Shown in pieces: positions 9,405-21,171 of a stretch of 64,000 nt of DNA. Source of the DNA: Pyropia yezoensis (Eukaryota; Rhodophyta; Bangiophyceae; Bangiales; Bangiaceae); NCBI GenBank assembly GCA_009829735.1, contig CM020620.1, forward strand, positions 16,636,354-16,700,353, written 5' to 3'. The position numbers and the translations under genes are program-made. Position 1 is the stretch's first letter. Each line of letters starts with the position of its first letter. The notes beneath the pieces were generated by a model. It saw only the letters and a list, made by a program, of their open reading frames with translations, was not told where the DNA came from and made no database searches.

Positions 9405-12400
9405 ATGACCGGGGGGCGCTGGGGTAACCCAAGCAAGCCACCCCGGAGTACCGCGGGGAAAGCCCCACGGAGAGCGCGGTTGAGCCGACGCCGCATCAAC
9501 CCCCGGGTACACCTTCCGGCCCCGACGACACGGCGTCAGGGGATTGATGACCAACCTCCGAGGTTGGGAGGAGAGGACGGGAAGCCCCTTCACGTTGAAC
9601 CAGACAAGGGCCCTGTTCAGGATGCCCGAGCTACACCGGATATCGGTGTAGGACATGTGTTGTTTACCTTGGAGAACTTCAAGGTATCAGCCACACTGGG
9701 GGTTGACCCCCAGTCGACACGATCGTACTACCCTGTACTGGACACAGGGGCTGGACCCAACCTTATCCGGAAGGATACCCTCCCGGACAAGTGGCTTCCA
9801 CGAGTCAGAGTGACTCGGGGACCCACCATCAAGGACGCGAATGGTCGACTCATTCGTACGACCGCAGCGATGTCGCTGCAGGTTACCATCGGGGATCTCA
9901 CCACGGAAGTTTACTTCCTGGTATGTGAAACGCTATCGGTGCCCTGCATACTGGGGTGCACCTTCATCAACGTTCACATTGATGCAATCCGGCCAGGCCG
10001 GAGGACCGTCGAGCTTCAAGAAGCCGACGGGACGAAGCGAGGACACACGGCTATCGTCAGGGACCTGACGCTACAAGGAAGCCACGTTAACGTGGCTGAG
10101 GTGTACGCAAGCGTCGAGCCGAAGACACTTCGGTTGGCCAAGCGAACTCGCTTTGAGCCGTTGTCAGAGACAGTCCTCCCGGTTAACTGCGACCTCGCAG
10201 GCATCTGCAGAGTCCAGTCCAACCTACGGACGTACAAGCGCCATGGGTTGACCATGGCCAACGGTCTCATAGACCTCCCAGCAGGAGGGTCGTCCCTCCT
10301 AGTGATGGCGAACTACCGCCGTAAGGCAGTCACCCTCCCGAAGGGAACTATCCTCGGGATTGCCGAACTCTACGAAGGAGATATCCTTACCCCTGATAAG
10401 GAAGGTCAAGTGGAACCACTTGAAGTACTGGCGGTCGCCGAGACCACCGAGCGACAGCAACCCGATGACGGGAAGCCTAACCCATCGGCGGCTCCGGCGG
10501 ACCTGCCGCCAAAGGACCAAGAGGCCTTGAAGGCACTGGCCGAGGCTGACCTCGACCACCTTCCCCCTTCGGTAGCCGAAGGGGTACGACGGATGCTAAG
10601 AAAGCATGACGTTATGTGGACAGGCGGGGCCTTGGGGACCATTGGGGCAACCCAACATCGTATAGACCTGGTACCAGGCGCACGACCCGCCCGCTCACAA
10701 CCGCACCGAGCGGGACCTATGCAACGAGAGATCGTTGATGGAGAAGTGAAGAGGATGAGTGAAGCTAAGGTGATCCGACCTTCGATGTCGGAATGGGGTG
10801 CCCCAGTCGTTATTGTGCCGAAGAAGGATCAAACCCCTCGGTTTTGCATCGATTATCGACGCCTCAACTTGGTTACCAAGAAGGAATCATACCCTTTACC
10901 AAGGATGGATGAATGCATCGACTCCCTGGGGGAGGCTACGGTGTTTACCACCATCGACTGCAATGCCGGATACTGGCAGATCCCGGTGGCGGACGAGGAT
11001 ATCCCCAAGACGGCATTCGTCTGTCACAGTGGAGTGTACGAGTTCCTAAGGATGCCCTTCGGATTGTCCAACGCCCCCGCTACATTCCAGCGGGCTATCG
11101 ACATCATACTGTCTGGGGTGAAGTGGCGTAACTGCCTAGTGCACCTCGATGACGTCATCGTCTTCTCGCGTAACATGGATGACCATGTACAACATGTTGA
11201 CGAGGTACTCACCCTCTTGAGGAACGCCGGGGTAACCCTGCGTCTGAAGAAGTGCGCCTTCTTCCAACAGACGGTCGAATATCTGGGCCACCAGATAACC
11301 CCTGGTAAACTAGGGGTACTCGAAGCCAATACCCGGGCACTCCGGGATGCCCGGTTCCCTAACACCCAGACGCAGCTCAAGAGCTTCCTGGGAATGTGCA
11401 ATGTATACCGACGGTTCGTCAAGGACTTCGCTCGGATAGCTAAACCGTTAACGGTTCTTACGAGCAGTACCTTACCCAAGGTACTCCAACCCCCTTCGCC
11501 TAGCGAAGAGGAGGCATTCGAGTCGCTGAAGCGAGCCCTACTAGCCCCACCCGTCCTTGCGTTACCGCATAGACGGGGTACCTTCGTCATCGATGTCGAT
11601 GCGTGTGATACACAAGTGGGATGCACCCTGTTACAGGGAGAGACGTTGATCGGTACCGATAACGTTATCCCGGACCTACGTCCGGTAGGGTACTTCAGCC
11701 GGACACTCAACCCGGCTGAGCGGAACTATAGTGCCACTGAGCGTGAATGCCTCGGAGTTATATGGGCAGTGCAACTGCTCCGTCCATACCTGGAGGGCTC
11801 CAGGTTCATCGTGAGGTCCGACCACGAACCCCTACGATGGCTCCTCAACCTTGGTGACAAGGATTCCGATAGCCATGGGAGGCTAGCCCGATGGAGGCTG
11901 AAGATGGCCGAGCACGACTACCGCACGGTGTATAAGGCTGGGTCAACCCACCACCTCGGAGACGCGTTGTCTCGACTCGACACCCCGAGCGGGGATACCC
12001 GCCCGGTGGACGAGGACATCCCGGTAGTACCGGTGTGCATGGTGGGTAATGCTACCCAGGGTATGGTTGACCATACCATGGCACACCTTGCGTGCCCATT
12101 GACCCTCGCGGACTTCCGCGAGGCACAGGCCAACGACGATGACTGTAGACGTCATCGTGCAACCTCCTGGCCGGTACGGCCGGCATCTTCTCCGAGAACG
12201 AAGACGGACTCATATACCGGCGGGCACCCGCCGATGGACGACATCAAGTCGTGGTTCCCGTGTCCTTACGGCAAGCCGTCATGGAACGAGAACATGAGAA
12301 CCCTACAGCCGGACACCCGGGGGGTTCACGTATGTTCGCAGCAATGCGAAGGTTCTTCTACTGGCCAGCAATGGCCGTCGACGTGGTCGACCACGTACGG

Positions 12401-13570
12401 GGATGCCACCCCTGTGCACGTAACCGCATGAGTCTACATAGGCAGGCGTCTGCCATGAAGCTATTCCCACCTGATGGGCCCAACGAGCAAGTCGCTATCG
12501 ACATACTCGGGCCACTTCCGATAACGGAAGAAGGGAACAGGTACATCCTGGTCATGTCTGACCGCTTCACTAAGCTGTCAAGAGCGGCAGCCATCCCGAA
12601 TGATACGGCATACACGATCATGAACGCAGTGGTTGACCACTGGATCAGTGCATACGGAGTCATGAAGCAACTCCTCTCCGATAACGGAGCAAACCTTACG
12701 TCGGCATTCTGCACGAAGGTCCTGGGCATGTTCGGTATCGAACCACGTCGGGCATCCGACTACCACCCGCAGTCCAACGGGCAGGTGGAGCGGTTCAACC
12801 GCACCATCGTAAAGATGCTACAGTGCTACGTGGCCGAGCACACGAACACTTGGGACAGGCTTCTGTCCGTACTCACCCTGGCATACAATGCCAGGCCACA
12901 TCGGAGCACAAACATTGCTCCGCTGGAGTGGGTCATGCCACTAGGCGTCGGTAACCTGACGCTGCCACCCGGCAGGTGCACTCGGTATGATACACCGAAG
13001 GGCCGACCCGCCGAACGCATCCACCTAGCTTGGTTGGCCAAGCTATCGTGGATGATTCCTAAGCTCAAGGGTGCCCTTGACAGAACACAACTTCGTTATA
13101 AGAAGAACTTCGACGCCCGACTACGGGTGCGCAACGCAACCCTGGTAACAGGTGACTGGGTCTATATCAGACACCAGAAGTTCCGAGGGAACAAGCTTAT
13201 GCAACCGGTCAAGGGACCGTACCAGATCCTCCACAGAGATGACCACTCTGTTATCTTACACTCCGATACGGAGATCCAACGCATCAGTATGAATGATGTC
13301 ACACCTGCTCCGAAGCCGGAACAGCCTCAGCCGGTACCGGCTGGGTTGCTACATGAAGCTCTTACAACCCACCGGTCGGATGACCCGGTGGGACCGGATG
13401 GGATTCCATACCAAGTAGAGAGCGTGGTCGGACACACCGACCCGGACATACCAGGACCCTGGTACGTCAAGGTTATGTGGGTCGGATACGACTCACCCAC
13501 CTGGGAACAGGCGGCGAATATACCCCGCCAACTACTCATGCCTTACATGAGGCGACGACGCCTACTGTAA
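9405..13570 (+). CDS. pol: Pol polyprotein of element 1 (PR-RT-RNaseH-IN-chromodomain), one frameshift
   Basis: ATG 9405 opens a frame with aspartic protease motif LDTGAGPNLIRK (nt 9737-9772), reverse transcriptase with VHLDDVIVFS (HLDD in place of the usual YLDD, nt about 11139-11168) and RNase H (FVIDVDACDTQVG near nt 11584). After the RNase H linker, at about 12140-12180, the homology moves to another frame and continues to 13570. That part contains the HHCC zinc finger (EREHENPTAGH ... GCHPCARNR) and the DDE triad at D 12499-12501, D 12680-12682 and E 12788-12790, with 35 residues between the last two. It ends in a chromodomain-like segment VESVVGHTDPD...VMWVGYDSPTWEQAANI. The first frame runs on to a stop at 12431. 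The single shift is either a recent inactivating mutation or an assembly error; LTR youth allows both. A chromodomain is thought to steer integration to marked chromatin. Confidence 0.93.
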
Positions 13571-13616
13571 CAACCCAACCGACACCGACATCGGCTGTTG
13601 GGGGGTGAGGCTTATA

Positions 13617-13740
13617 CCTACTAAGTAGGGTGTGACATGGTTACGGCAGACTTAGGTTTCTAAGTCAAATCAGACTTAGGTTTCTAAGTCGAACCAAGCT
13701 TAGGTAACTAAGTAGAGCTAAGCTTAGGTAACTAAGTAAA
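13617..13740. repeat. 24-bp tandem palindromic repeats between convergent pol and antisense ORF
   Basis: Four copies at a strict 24-bp period (cores at 13650-13665, 13674-13689, about 13698-13713 and 13722-13737). Each holds a perfect or near-perfect hairpin such as ACTTAG-GTTT-CTAAGT. A fifth palindrome, CCTACTAAGTAGG, lies at 13617-13629. The array sits in the 479-bp gap between the pol stop (13570) and the antisense ORF stop (14050). Being palindromic it reads alike on both strands, so a terminator, 3'-end or insulator role for both transcripts is possible but unproven. Confidence 0.85.
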
Positions 13741-14049
13741 ACCTGAACCTTAATAAGTTAACTTAAAGGTAAAGGCTAACCTCGATAATATCGAAGTAAC
13801 TAGGGGGCTTACACGGGAGGATGACCTCCCAAAGCCAAGACACAAAGTGAGGGAGGATAACCTCCCCAAGCATGAACCAACCGGAAGAAGTTGGACGGGA
13901 GGCAAGGCACCACTGAGCCAGAAGGGGTACTCCCCAGGGCAGCAAACAGAGGCAAGCAATGCCCCCAGCGGGGGATGAGTTTATACTCACTACTACCCGG
14001 CTACCATAAGGGTTGCCGGGGCCCTCTCCCGCACAAACAATAGCACTCC

Positions 14050-16497
14050 TCAGTGGGTAGACCCACTGCCCGAGGGAGGCCACTCACGCGTAAGCGCGTA
14101 GACCTCCGTGCTCCACCGGTCGGCAACGTCACGACGGTTGACCACCCGAGTTACCTCGGTGCATAGCTGGACGAGGGTGCTGCGGCCAGCCTCCACGTCC
14201 TCCAGAGCTTTCTGGAGGCGGTCCAGCACGCCACCGAAGCAACGCGCGGACCCAACCAGCGCAGCACCTGGGGGGATATCCCCCCAGCTAACAGAGAGAT
14301 CCCCACGCATTGCGCGGGTAACAAGGGCGTCAACGCCCTCATACCAGAGACGGGGACCCCCGTCATGTAGGACAGGGGCGGGAGGTGACACTGGCGCAGC
14401 CAGAGGAGCCACAGGAGCCGACACGGCTACCACCGGAGCCGGTGGCACTTGATACGAGGCCCGGTAGGACCCTACCGAAGGGGCTCCACCGTAACCACGG
14501 CGGTACTCCGCCCGACGACGGGACACCTCACGCTCCCCACCCACAGAGCCCCACTCTCGGGGACGACGGCCAACCGCCGCCGGCATCGGGTTACCGAACC
14601 ACGGAGCAAGGACCTGAAGAGGGTCATGGATAACCATGGGAATACCCAGGTCAGCAACAGCCTCGGTGGACGCCCACCCATGGCAACTAGGCTCACCCGG
14701 CTGAGTACGCCGGACACGCAACGAGTGACGAGGCAAGGGGCAAGCCCCAGCATGCGGGTCCCGGTACGGGGGAAGGGCCAACACCCCAGCCCAGTTCACG
14801 GCATCGTGAACAGCCAGCAGGGCTTCGAACTCCCGGGCCAACCCGGTCTTGGCAGCTATCAGATCCACGCCCAACTGCGCGATGTGCCGACGGACACCCG
14901 TCGGAAGATGAAACAGACGACCCTGCCGGCGGACGGACAGCAAGAAGGATGAAGCCTGCCCGAGGGTAACCTCAAGGGTGAAGGTACCCTGCAACGGGTG
15001 GACCGGTCGCGAGGCCAACACACTCCCGAAGTAGCGAAGACAGGAGCCGGTGTCAAACCGGAAAGCAGGGGCGGGTTCCCACCCCTCCTGCCATAGCGGC
15101 GGGCGCACGGGAGTGTATACCGGAGCACGACCGTTGCCGGTCTGCAACGCACACGTTATATCCGTGCGGAACGCATCCGCCATGACACCATGGTTACGTC
15201 GCCAACTCGACGCCGACTTCAACCCCGCCATGGGCGGGTAGGGAGCCGTCAACGACAGATACGGGGGTACCCCCGGGTAGTAGTCAAAGTCGGGATACCG
15301 ACCGGTACGGCTCACCGTCTCCCCAAACGCAACCGGCTCCGCCGCCGCCGCAATCCCCCGAGCACTAGCCGGGTAGTCAATCTCCCGCGGCAACGCGGGG
15401 GCAATCAAGTCGCAGACCCCGAAGTTGGGGTAGAGGTAGACCTCACCCCGTCCCACCCGGGTGCGCCAGAGCTGCGCATGCCGGTCGTCCGGCTGACTCA
15501 GGATCCAATGGTGTTCCACCCGGACCGCGTTCGGCTGGTTGACCAGCCGCACCAACTCCCGCTCCCAGCACGGGTCCACCTTGACGCGCCGGGAGGATTC
15601 TCCACGGGGATGCACCAGGTGGAAGTCCACCCGCATACGCCCATCGGACTCCATCGACTCTTGCACCGTGAGGCCTCGAACCCGAGCCACCAAGTCGGAC
15701 ACCGACATGGCGGGTTGACCCGCCGCCACGGCGACGCCGCCACCCAACGGGGCAACCCGGGCAGGACCAGGAAGAATCGGGGGCGCCGGGGGACGCACCA
15801 CCGGCAGAGGGGCCGACGTCGGAGATGGACGAGGCCGAGGAGGAAGAAGAGGGGCGGGCGCCCGCCCGGAGTAACTCCCGGTGTCAACCGCCATGGGAGA
15901 AGGAGCGTCTTGACCGCTCGACACCCGCGGCACCGCAGGTATGGTACCGGCGCCGGCACCACCCGTCGACGTAGCCCCCGCCTCGGAAGGGGAAGGCACT
16001 TGGACAGCCTCCGGAGCCGGAGCCCCGGCCGTGCGGACACCCGCACCGTCTTGACCCGCCGCACCGGGTGTCGCACCGCCACCACCACCCGCGTCAACGT
16101 CGGGACCGCCTCGAGGAGTCACCGCCCGGACACCCGGACCACCTTGACCAGCCGGAGTCGGCTGCGGGTCGCCACCTCCGCCGCAGGGCGGAACATCTTG
16201 AGGTACCTGCGGTGAGCCGGCACCGGCACCAGGCCCCATCCGGGCAGCCGGCAGAGAGGGGGTAGAAGCCGCCACGCGCGGTTGACCGCCGGGTTGACCT
16301 CCGGCCGACGGCACCGTCGTGCCGCTGCACACGGACGACAGTCCTCCGGCCGACAGACGGACGGACACCGCAGGCCCGTCGTCGTCAGACGAGCTCACCC
16401 CGTAACGCGCGGCGTCGGGACCGACAGGCGCGTCGTCCTCCATCTCCTCCCCGATCAGGAGGTCTTCCTCCTCTTCAAGCAGCTGGGGATAGGACAT
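14050..16497 (-). CDS. Long antisense accessory ORF of element 1 (aORF1, 815 aa)
   Basis: An uninterrupted 815-codon ORF on the strand opposite gag-pol, between pol and the 3' LTR. The first ATG of the frame is at 16497 (MSYPQLLEEEEDLLIGEEME); upstream the frame is open to a GTG at 16779. Residues 1-30 are acidic, about 40-270 are Pro/Gly/Ala-rich and disordered-looking, and 280-660 are mixed composition and look folded. A second linker follows, and the last ~100 residues (DALVTRAMRGDLSVSWG ... LTREW) look helical. There is no signal peptide, no membrane helix and no known enzyme motif. Residues about 490-569 hold FGSV, then VRRQGRLFHLP, then NW, spaced as in the antisense ORF of element 2 (FGSV, VQRRGMLWHLP, EW). 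It needs its own promoter, presumably within 16498-17445. Plus-strand ORFs over it (15190-16215) are shadows. Extra and antisense ORFs are known in some plant Tat-lineage Ty3/gypsy elements; I do not recognise this protein. Confidence 0.8.
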   Translation of the reverse strand: MSYPQLLEEEEDLLIGEEMEDDAPVGPDAARYGVSSSDDDGPAVSVRLSAGGLSSVCSGTTVPSAGGQPGGQPRVAASTPSLPAARMGPGAGAGSPQVPQDVPPCGGGGDPQPTPAGQGGPGVRAVTPRGGPDVDAGGGGGATPGAAGQDGAGVRTAGAPAPEAVQVPSPSEAGATSTGGAGAGTIPAVPRVSSGQDAPSPMAVDTGSYSGRAPAPLLPPRPRPSPTSAPLPVVRPPAPPILPGPARVAPLGGGVAVAAGQPAMSVSDLVARVRGLTVQESMESDGRMRVDFHLVHPRGESSRRVKVDPCWERELVRLVNQPNAVRVEHHWILSQPDDRHAQLWRTRVGRGEVYLYPNFGVCDLIAPALPREIDYPASARGIAAAAEPVAFGETVSRTGRYPDFDYYPGVPPYLSLTAPYPPMAGLKSASSWRRNHGVMADAFRTDITCALQTGNGRAPVYTPVRPPLWQEGWEPAPAFRFDTGSCLRYFGSVLASRPVHPLQGTFTLEVTLGQASSFLLSVRRQGRLFHLPTGVRRHIAQLGVDLIAAKTGLAREFEALLAVHDAVNWAGVLALPPYRDPHAGACPLPRHSLRVRRTQPGEPSCHGWASTEAVADLGIPMVIHDPLQVLAPWFGNPMPAAVGRRPREWGSVGGEREVSRRRAEYRRGYGGAPSVGSYRASYQVPPAPVVAVSAPVAPLAAPVSPPAPVLHDGGPRLWYEGVDALVTRAMRGDLSVSWGDIPPGAALVGSARCFGGVLDRLQKALEDVEAGRSTLVQLCTEVTRVVNRRDVADRWSTEVYALTREWPPSGSGSTH

Positions 16498-17068
16498 GAT
16501 AACGGGTGCGGAGTCCCCCGCGCCCACAAGCCGTCGACGGCTACAACCCGGTACGGTGGGATAACCGGGACGAGCCAGGGAAGCGCGGACACCCGCGCTT
16601 ATGACCACAAACGGCCACGAGAAGCGCCGCAGGCACGCGGGTCGACCCGCGCCCCACGGGGCTACGACCGCGCTCCACCCAGGCACCTGGGCGGGACGGG
16701 GCCACACCCACACACGGGGTAAGTAAGGGGGGTCACCCCCAACCGCCCCCACGCAACGCGGGCAGCCCCCGCCCCCCACTCAATCGTCCACACGAGAGGG
16801 GCCCCCCTACCACCAGGCACCTGGTGGCGGATCCGCTTGCACCACCCCTCGGAAAGGGGGGGCGTGAACAGCAACCCGCATCGGGAAATTAACGGTCCGG
16901 AAAACGGATCGTGTGTGTACCACACAAAGGGGGGCACCCCCCTCGGGCGACCTCGAAAAGGGGTGTCTGTCGCGACGGGGCGCAAAGCCCCACCCGACGG
17001 GTAAACAGTCACGCGACCCACTTACATTCGGTAACCCGAATGCAACTCGACCCGAGGACGGGCCGAAT

Positions 17069-17082
17069 CTAAGGGGGGGATA
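17069..17082 (+). promoter_or_regulatory. Polypurine tract of element 1
   Basis: AAGGGGGGGA immediately followed by TA abuts the 3' LTR start at 17083, the usual primer for plus-strand DNA. Confidence 0.75.
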
Positions 17083-17445
17083 TGTAGCAATATGGTTGTC
17101 CGTATTGTGACCCTAATATTAGGGGGGCTACTTCTAATCCTTAACTTCCAATTTGAGAGTCCGAGCTGGTCACGGTATCTATAAGTTACGTATGACCAGA
17201 GGGACTTGCATCTTGGGGTGGAGGGTAGTTAGTAGTGTCTCCGAGGGTTTATAACGAGGGGGCCGGTGGCGAATCCACCGCCGGCCAAGGTAGAACAACA
17301 AACCCCTCCCATTTGGGCTCCCATCTTGGTCCCGTGGCTTGCGCTCCAAGGACAGCAACCTTGGCCTCCCGGTGACGTTGGTGCCGATCCCCCTTGGTGA
17401 GTGTTCCCTGAGAGTGGACGTGCGACGGATTCCTATTGTGCTACA
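17083..17445 (+). repeat. 3' LTR of element 1
   Basis: 363 bp, TGTAGCA...TGCTACA, nearly identical to 6624-6987. It is followed directly by the target duplication ATGCG. Confidence 0.95.
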
Positions 17446-18160
17446 ATGCGCCGAAGTGGCACCAAGTGTGTCGGTTAACACATAGACAGTGTTTGAGCCG
17501 GGTCACAGCGTGGTGGCACTAGCCGTTCATGGAAACCAATCAGAGGGACAAGGGCTGTGTCTCAGCTAATCGTAGCAACGAGGCTACTCAAAAGCGTACA
17601 ACACCCGGTCCCATAAACAAGTCGTCTACGAGGGATTTGTCTCTCCCATCGAGTAAAATGTGGTGGGATAGCACGCCGACGGACGGGTTAAAGCCTGTCG
17701 GCGGGATCAAAAGTGTGATTCTTGGGAGGCACGAGGCCTCCCGATGCGTATACATGTCGGGGGGGGGGAGCACGGGTTGACGGTTTCCAGCATGGATTCT
17801 ATCTGGCTCAGGGACGTTCAGCCATAATCCAGCACATGCTAGTTTTTACCTATCTTGATGGAATCAAGCCATGCGACAGTGATTGCTTGCTGCACCTATG
17901 CCTTTCGACACGCACTTGGTAGCTCGAGGCTCGAATGGGTTTCCCGCAATTTGACGATCTCTATCTGTCCTCTACTAGTTAAGCCGGAAGATCCATCCTG
18001 GGCTCTGCGGTCGCTTTCGACGACCAAGGCACGGGTTGTGAGAAGTCCCGGCCCAAGACAGACGCCCAGCTATCCAGCTGTTGGGCATAAAATGTTTACC
18101 CAGCTCACGTTCCCTATTAGTGGGTGAACAATCCAACACTCGGCGAATTCTGCTGCGCAC

Positions 18161-18195
<35 letters not shown>

Positions 18196-18794
18196 AACAT
18201 CGCTATGAACGCTTGGCTGCCACATGCCAGTCCCTTTGTACCAGGTGACTCTGGTAGGGATTTCCCCACTAGCAGTTCTTGTTTGCACTTATTGTTACAT
18301 ATTGCCAGCGAAGGGCCGCCTTCCTCCAGGGTTCGCAAACACGCCCAGTTTCGGTGGGCGTGAGACGTGACCTCCTTAAACACGTGCTGAGACACGCAAA
18401 ACACTGAAAACACGCTGAACACGCCTTCACTGAATTTATTTGTAGCCCCCCCTTTCCCATAAAAGGACCTGTTGAAGTGCAATATTTGGGGCTTTGCCGA
18501 TTGTCCGGGGGCCCACGGCGTCTTGAAGCTGGACTGGCCAGCAGGCTTCAGACGCGATTGTCATTCGTGCGTACAATACAGTACTGACAACTGACAAAAG
18601 TCACTTGTTACGGGCCTTCCGATGGCGTCGTTCCATCGCGCGCGAGCATTTTTCCAACCGGAGCGTTCCTGTTCATGTGAAACACGGAAAACACGCCCGG
18701 CCATCTTGGGCGTGAGGAGTGACAAGCCCTAAAGAACGTGTCAGACACGGCTTAGGCGGGACACTCGACACGCCCAGGGCGTGTTGGCCAACCA

Positions 18795-19009
18795 TACGTG
18801 TCGCACAACCTCAGCAACAATATGACCGTGCGCCGGTGTTGAAGTACATATATTCACATTCCCATCTCCCCGGCCGCATCTCGCCGGAGCTCACGATTCC
18901 CAGCAAGAAGAGCGATATGTGTGACTGACTATGTATTTCCCCTGTTGCTGTTGTCGTTCAGTTTATGAACGGCAATCTGCGGGACGTTACACAAATACGT
19001 TTCTCATTG
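18795..19009 (+). repeat. Copy 1 of a ~216-bp dispersed direct repeat
   Basis: Begins TACGTGTCGCACAACC and ends TTTCTCATTG. It matches 19421-19636 over its whole length with scattered differences. Shared blocks include ACGCCGGAGCTCACGATTCC-like text and TGTATTTCCCCTGTTGCTGT. Confidence 0.85.
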
Positions 19010-19420
19010 CAAACCACAAATCCCTAGCCTGGCAACCGTACAGTGTTCCTCTGAGAATTATTCCAAGTTTTCCCTTCGTCCAATGCTTGAGCAGTTCTTG
19101 ATGAAATTCTTGGGATAGTCCTCAGAACGTTTCGGAGGTTCGTTAAAGAACGTTTAACGTTTTTGTTTCTCGAGCCGGCCATAGAACAGGTCAAAGAACT
19201 GTATTTCAGAACCTACATCTAATGGGCGCGAAACGCACTTCGGCAGACTTGGTATTGAGGGATCCTTCATCTGTATTCCTCACAGTCGTCAGGTCTGCTC
19301 AGAACACTAGGACTATCTCGCCTATTGCTCGCTATCGTCGGTTTATGCATAGCTTGTTCACAGTTCCTGATAGTAGTACTCCAGAGCGCGGTGCGTTTCA
19401 GTCCTGAAGCTTCCTACAGA

Positions 19421-19636
19421 TACGTGTCGCACGACCCTGGCATGAATATGCCCCGTGTGCCGGTATTGAAAAACATATAGTCATATGCCCGTTTCCCACG
19501 CCGCATCACGCCGGAGCTCACGATTCCCGGCAAGAAGAGCTAAATGTGTGACTGACCATGTATTTCCCCTGTTGCTGTTGTCGTTCAGTTTATGAAAGGC
19601 AATCTGCGGGACGTTGCACAAGTAAGTTTCTCATTG
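19421..19636 (+). repeat. Copy 2 of the ~216-bp direct repeat
   Basis: Same orientation as 18795-19009, with 411 bases between the copies. The copies do not begin TG and end CA, so they do not look like ordinary LTRs. Confidence 0.85.
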
Positions 19637-20703
19637 TAAGAGCACGCCCTTCAACAGCAAACCCCGAAGGAATATGTACACGTGGTAGAAAATTGCCCCC
19701 CAAACCACCCCAATATGACACAAATGTGGTCGATTCGACAATAAACGGGTTGGTCGGGTGCCTGTTGCAACACTGGCACCATAAGACTTTTGCAAGCGTT
19801 TTGAATTCATTTACCTCACCGACGATAAGTCCTGGTCGATTGAGATTCAGGAATGGGGTTTGGTCTTGGTCCCGCCCCATTTGTTTCAGAAATGGATGAG
19901 GACCAAGACCATTTCCCATTCTCGAGGCCCTCTGGCAGGCGATCTGGAGAGTCCGTAGCGTGCAGCGTGGCAAATTTCTGAACACCATTCTAGACGTAGA
20001 CGATCGCGTCCGCGTCGTCCGACGATCGCCTCCCGACTGGCGCTTGATGCGCCCCGCCGTCGGCTTTCTGAAGTGAAATCGCCCTCGTGTGCCGAAGCGC
20101 ATGCCGGCTATCCCATCGGGACGTGGTTGTTGCCGGCGGCAATCCACGCCGCGGTCTCATGATCAATGACAACACGCGTGTACTTTGTTGCCATCACCCC
20201 TGGGACCGTTAGTTTCCGGCAGCAAAAGCGACCTCGCCGCCCCCCTCCAGAACTGCGTGGAATGGGCACCTGGCGTGGAGGGGCGGCGGCGCCACAGTGA
20301 TTGCCGCCCGCTGGTTGTGTGAATTAATGCAGGCGGGAAAGCCTCGGAACGGCCGCCGAGCCCCCTCCCCCCGCCAACTGTGTTTTCTTGCTGGTGGCGG
20401 ATGAGCGTGCGGTGGCCCGACCGCATTGCGCCCCTGGGGCGACTGGATGAGGGGGGAGGACAGGGGGCACAGCGTTTGCCCCTGATTGGCTGACGCGAGG
20501 ATAGGAATGTGCTGGCGTGCTCTGGCCACCTGACCGCCGTCCGCAAGCATGTTCTGGGGAGTCGGGGGGGGGGCCGCGGCGTGTCTGTTGCGACACTGGC
20601 CGTGGGGCCGATTCCTGGGGGGGTGGCAAACCACGCCAACCGCCGTCGCGACCGCCGCCACGCTCATCGTCGTCGTCGTCACGCCCACCATCGTCGTCAC
20701 CCG

Positions 20704-21171
20704 TGTGGCAAAAACCACTCGCACACACAGTACCCAAGTTGGGGCGGTGTGCGAGGGCTGCCTCCCGTGTCGGGGGAACCGGAAGAAGTGCAAGTCGCAC
20801 ACACTCTATCCCTGTTGTGGGGCAATCCCCCCACGGACAAACAAGAAGATGGTGTGTGGTCCAACAGTTTCTTGGTCGGGACGGGGACGCAGGGCCAAGC
20901 CCCGCTGTCCCTCCCCTTATCCCCCCAGGGTCCACTCAGAATCTCGCCACTCAGAATCTCCCACCCCAGCACCTGCCCACCGGGCCACACGAAAATTCAA
21001 GACGATAAATGCAGAAAACCCTCAAATCCAAGTTGGATTTACTACTAAGCTAACTATCCCGAACTTAGGGAATATGGACCCAAATGCAGGGGGAGGAACG
21101 GATCAGGTTAGTGGCCTGCCGCCCCTTGCATGGCACGTGTTGCCCCCTACCTGGGGGTCAATACTGCCACA
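20704..21171 (-). repeat. 3' LTR of element 2
   Basis: 468 bp with 7-bp inverted ends TGTGGCA/TGCCACA. Identical by eye to 29617-30084. Confidence 0.95.

Larger units (their letters stand above)
6624..17445 (+). mobile_element. Complete Ty3/gypsy chromovirus-type LTR retrotransposon (element 1)
   Basis: The element is 10.8 kb and bounded by two LTRs (6624-6987 and 17083-17445). Both begin TGTAGCA and end TGCTACA, a perfect 7-bp inverted terminal repeat. It is flanked by the 5-bp direct repeat ATGCG (6619-6623 and 17446-17450), as expected for an integrase-mediated insertion. Order inside: primer binding site, gag, pol (protease, reverse transcriptase, RNase H, integrase, chromodomain), hairpin repeats, a long antisense ORF, purine tract, 3' LTR. 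By eye the LTRs differ at one substitution (A/C in CAAGGAAAGC versus CAAGGACAGC) and one G in a G run, so insertion is recent. The only visible coding lesion is a frameshift between RNase H and integrase. The 3.5 kb between pol and the 3' LTR is unusually long and is occupied mostly by the antisense ORF. Confidence 0.95.
17446..20703. other. Spacer between elements 1 and 2
   Basis: Lower GC than most of the window and no convincing gene. Short palindromes such as ACACGCCCAGGGCGTGTT (about 18770-18787) occur in a zone rich in ACACGCC-type words (18370-18790). The diverged direct repeat is listed separately. About 20160-20703 is GC-rich and was joined to 30085 before element 2 inserted, so it is probably the upstream part of the Harbinger element. 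Confidence 0.5.

Noticed and set aside
13617..13740. CRISPR-like array
   Set aside because: The 24-bp units are contiguous with no unique spacers, in a eukaryotic retrotransposon.
15190..16215. 341-aa plus-strand Arg-rich ORF inside element 1
   Set aside because: Shadow of the antisense accessory ORF. Arg/His-rich text of this kind is typical for the complement of GC-rich coding DNA.
14050..16497. Envelope gene of element 1
   Set aside because: The position (3' of pol) fits, but the orientation is antisense and there is no signal peptide or membrane helix.
18795..19636. LTRs of a third complete retrotransposon
   Set aside because: The repeats lack TG...CA ends, a primer site and a purine tract, and only 411 bp lies between them.
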